This document shows positions 57,666 through 64,000 of a stretch of DNA of 64,000 nt, one piece after another; the stretch's first letter is position 1, and every line of letters starts with the position of its first letter. The DNA comes from Eumeta japonica (taxonomy: Eukaryota > Arthropoda > Insecta > Lepidoptera > Psychidae). The stretch covers positions 1 through 64,000 of the forward strand of contig BGZK01000145.1 of assembly GCA_005406025.1 (NCBI GenBank). The letters run 5' to 3'. The notes under the pieces are model-generated. The model saw nothing but the letters and a program-made list of their open reading frames with translations. It was not told the DNA's origin and searched no databases. The translations under genes and the position numbers were made by a program.

Positions 57666-58849
57666 TTTTTTTTTAATCTTTAAAAAACGATATTACAGAC
57701 TTTCATTTGTTCAGGTAACCTAGCTGCAAAAATTGTGAAGATACCTAGGAAAATGATGCCTTAAAAGAAAGAACAATAACTCAGCATGTTTTGAAAATTG
57801 TATGAACACCTATAGTTATTTCATTTATTTATTAAAATGTCAATAAAAATCAAATTTTTGCTTTTCAATTTTATTTTTCTTAACTTTAAATAATCTGTAA
57901 ACTTTTTAACGGAAAACGGTGCTTTAAAATGATTTGATACCATTAAATACACATTAAGCTAATAAGTATATTAAAAAAAATAGACATTTCCACTTAAACT
58001 TTGCGTTATAAGTACTTAATTGGGAGATTTTGGGATTTTGGTACTAAAATCGTAAAAGTCCCCTTAAACAAAAAAAATATCAGACTTTAGTTAGGACAAA
58101 TATGGCTCAAAATGCTCTAGATGGTGTATATTAACACCCCCTTCAGGCTTTGCACGCAGCTTCCAAACACAATGTATAATTTAAATACCAGCAGAACCAG
58201 TTCATCACGAGCTAGATTATAATAAGGAATCAAATTAATATTTTAAAGGCATTAATTCAGAGCATCATATTCTGAGGGTCAGATTTTCAAATGGGTTATA
58301 TTTGTTTTTTGGACCATAATAAATTTGTGAAGAATCCTCATACCTCATGACTCTAAATCTCTATAGGACTTAGAAGTAAATTTAGGAGCCTTTGATGTTC
58401 CGAAATATAATCCTATATGAAATTAATTATTATAAAAACATAAAACCTAAACCAAAGTGGCACTTCACACACTTTCTTAGAAAATATCATAAAATCCTAT
58501 AATAAATAAGTCCAAAAACTAAAATCTGACCACGAAATATCGCGCTCTTAAATATATCGAATAATAAAAATATTTTTGTCTTACATCCTTATCAACAAAG
58601 TATTTTCAATATTTCTCATCTAATAATAGCCAGTGTACATGTACATTTTAATACATTTAAGTAGCGATGTTCAGAGGATAGCCGTAGTCGTATGTCACTT
58701 TGTGTCGAAGGTCACTTATTGCTGTTTTATAATATTATTAGTTGGCGTGACAAACGTTATTCTACCCTTTGTTATGGGTGGGTCGTCCATATAGATAATG
58801 CCCACATCTCCGCCGGCATAGACATAGAATGAGTGCCTCTTTTTTTTTT
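57666..58849. other. Intergenic, no gene seen
   Basis: AT-rich. The right end of the mariner-like element should lie near its start, but I could not define a terminal inverted repeat. No open frame with a motif. Confidence 0.4.
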
Positions 58850-59045
58850 TTTATCAATCGAGGCAATTCCGACCCCAGTCACACTTTGATTCCGATACCG
58901 TACCCACATTAATTTTCGACCTCAATCCTTTTCTGAATCTTGATCCCGTTCTTGCTTTCAATGCTGATGCTAGTCCCGTCGCGTTTTCAATTCCGATTCA
59001 CCTATCCGTCACAGTTTCGATTTGGACGAAGCCAAGAGTGTATCC
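58850..59045 (+). repeat. Copy of the 18-bp-periodic interspersed repeat
   Basis: Starts atcgaggcaattccgacccc, continues with steps such as gattccgataccgtacccac and cttgatcccgttcttgcttt, and ends with cacagtttcgatttggacga, matching the end of the 41.7-kb copy. Confidence 0.75.
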
Positions 59046-59329
59046 TAGTATGATAATAAAATATAAACTTTATTACTGATGGATAATGTAGCTTTCTATG
59101 AGTTAAAGAACTATTAAAATCATTTAAGAAATATATTATAATTTGTTGGATAAAATTGGGGGTAAATGTTGGCAGCCTAATTTACTCAGGAATAGTGTAA
59201 CTATCTATCAGTTGAAGGACTTTTGGAATCGATACAATCATTCGATCAAGCAGTACAAATATGCGGATAAAATCGGAAACGAGTAGTTATTTTTTTATTA
59301 TCAGCAATCTTTTCGAGCGTTAATTGAAA

Positions 59330-59480
59330 ATATCACCAAAATTTCATTGTAATCGGATCAATGATTTAGGTACGCATAGGGAACAAACACACAAAGATTC
59401 ATTCTTATATATTTGAATTCCTTCATCTTTTGTATCGATCGATATTAGTCTCAATCCCGATACGATTTTGATTCCAAATA
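59330..59480 (+). repeat. Transposon tail motif followed by a short copy of the 18-bp-periodic repeat
   Basis: aatttcattgtaatcggatc at 59339 belongs to the same tail motif family as 26.5 kb. It is followed within 60 bases by gaattccttcatcttttgta, tcgatcgatatt and tctcaatcccgatacgattt. This shows the tail motif and the periodic block adjacent to each other. Confidence 0.65.
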
Positions 59481-63620
<4,140 letters not shown>

Positions 63621-64000
63621 GACTACTTATTGGTCATTGCTAATTCATAGTAAACAAGATGAATATTTTTTTATGTTGAAAAACTTTTTGTTTATAATTC
63701 GCTCTCGGTACTTATAATATGATTAATTTCTGGTTGTTCTTCCTGAATGTAGTTTTCCATAATCAGTACATTATTTTACTTGTAGCAGTATTAATCATGA
63801 TTTTTGGACTATTATTTTTTATAGGTTTGTATCCCAATAATATCTTTATTTAATTTAAATTGTATTTCTCTTGAAAATTTATTTCTTTCTTTTGTAAAAG
63901 TGGCAAACTAAATTAGAAGCTTGCATTGATTTACATGCAAATATTAATTATATATTACACTGGTTTTAGTTCATAAACTTATTTCTTTTATATTTTGTAA
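63621..64000 (+). other. 3' flank / 3' UTR of GFAT
   Basis: AT-rich sequence after the GFAT stop codon. I see no AATAAA before the end of the window, so the polyadenylation site is probably further right or uses a variant signal. Confidence 0.5.

Overview
The window looks like nuclear DNA of an insect. I favour Lepidoptera, but this is inferred from protein similarity and from the style of the repeats and is not proven. The background is strongly AT-rich, genes are split by canonical GT..AG introns, and the space between and inside them is filled with decayed transposons, microsatellites and foldback sequences. I saw no bacterial, organellar, rRNA, tRNA or CRISPR signal.

Four conserved protein-coding genes can be rebuilt exon by exon. 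(1) Pak, the p21-activated kinase, lies on the minus strand. Its first four coding exons (8746 down to 1) carry the proline-rich N-terminus and the CRIB/PBD, and the gene runs off the left edge. (2) A GCC2/GCC185-type golgin lies on the plus strand, 15001 to 30148, in 15 coding exons (about 1358 aa): a long coiled coil ending in a GRIP domain. (3) An intron-rich translation elongation factor eEF1A (EF-1 alpha) lies on the plus strand, 43725 to 51443, in 10 coding exons that join to 462 aa with GC-rich codons. (4) GFAT, glutamine:fructose-6-phosphate aminotransferase, lies on the plus strand, 61596 to 63620, as one uninterrupted 674-codon reading frame. The four are housekeeping or signalling genes with no operon-like relation. 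Pak and GCC2 are divergently arranged about 6.3 kb apart.

The rest is mostly repeat debris. It includes jockey-like non-LTR fragments (about 9.7-10.1 kb and 12.8-14.2 kb), another LINE reverse transcriptase (31.3-33.1 kb, minus), an RTE-like reverse transcriptase inside eEF1A intron 3 (minus), a frameshifted THAP-domain exon (37.6 kb), and a mariner/Tc1-type transposase pseudogene (56.1-57.7 kb). That transposase is split by an insert carrying an intact endonuclease-like frame of the kind found in Helentrons. A noncoding repeat with an internal period of about 18 bp occurs at about seven places, always in the same orientation. A probable processed pseudogene with its poly(A) tract sits in Pak intron 2. 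Several near-perfect inverted repeats could fold as hairpins; the largest is an 871-bp element with 63-bp terminal arms at 53.6-54.5 kb.

I found no clear new multi-gene system. The points most worth a second look are the nested transposon at 56-57.7 kb, the 18-bp-periodic repeat family, the retrocopy at 5.8-6.2 kb, the 871-bp foldback element, and the contrast between an intron-rich eEF1A and an intronless GFAT.
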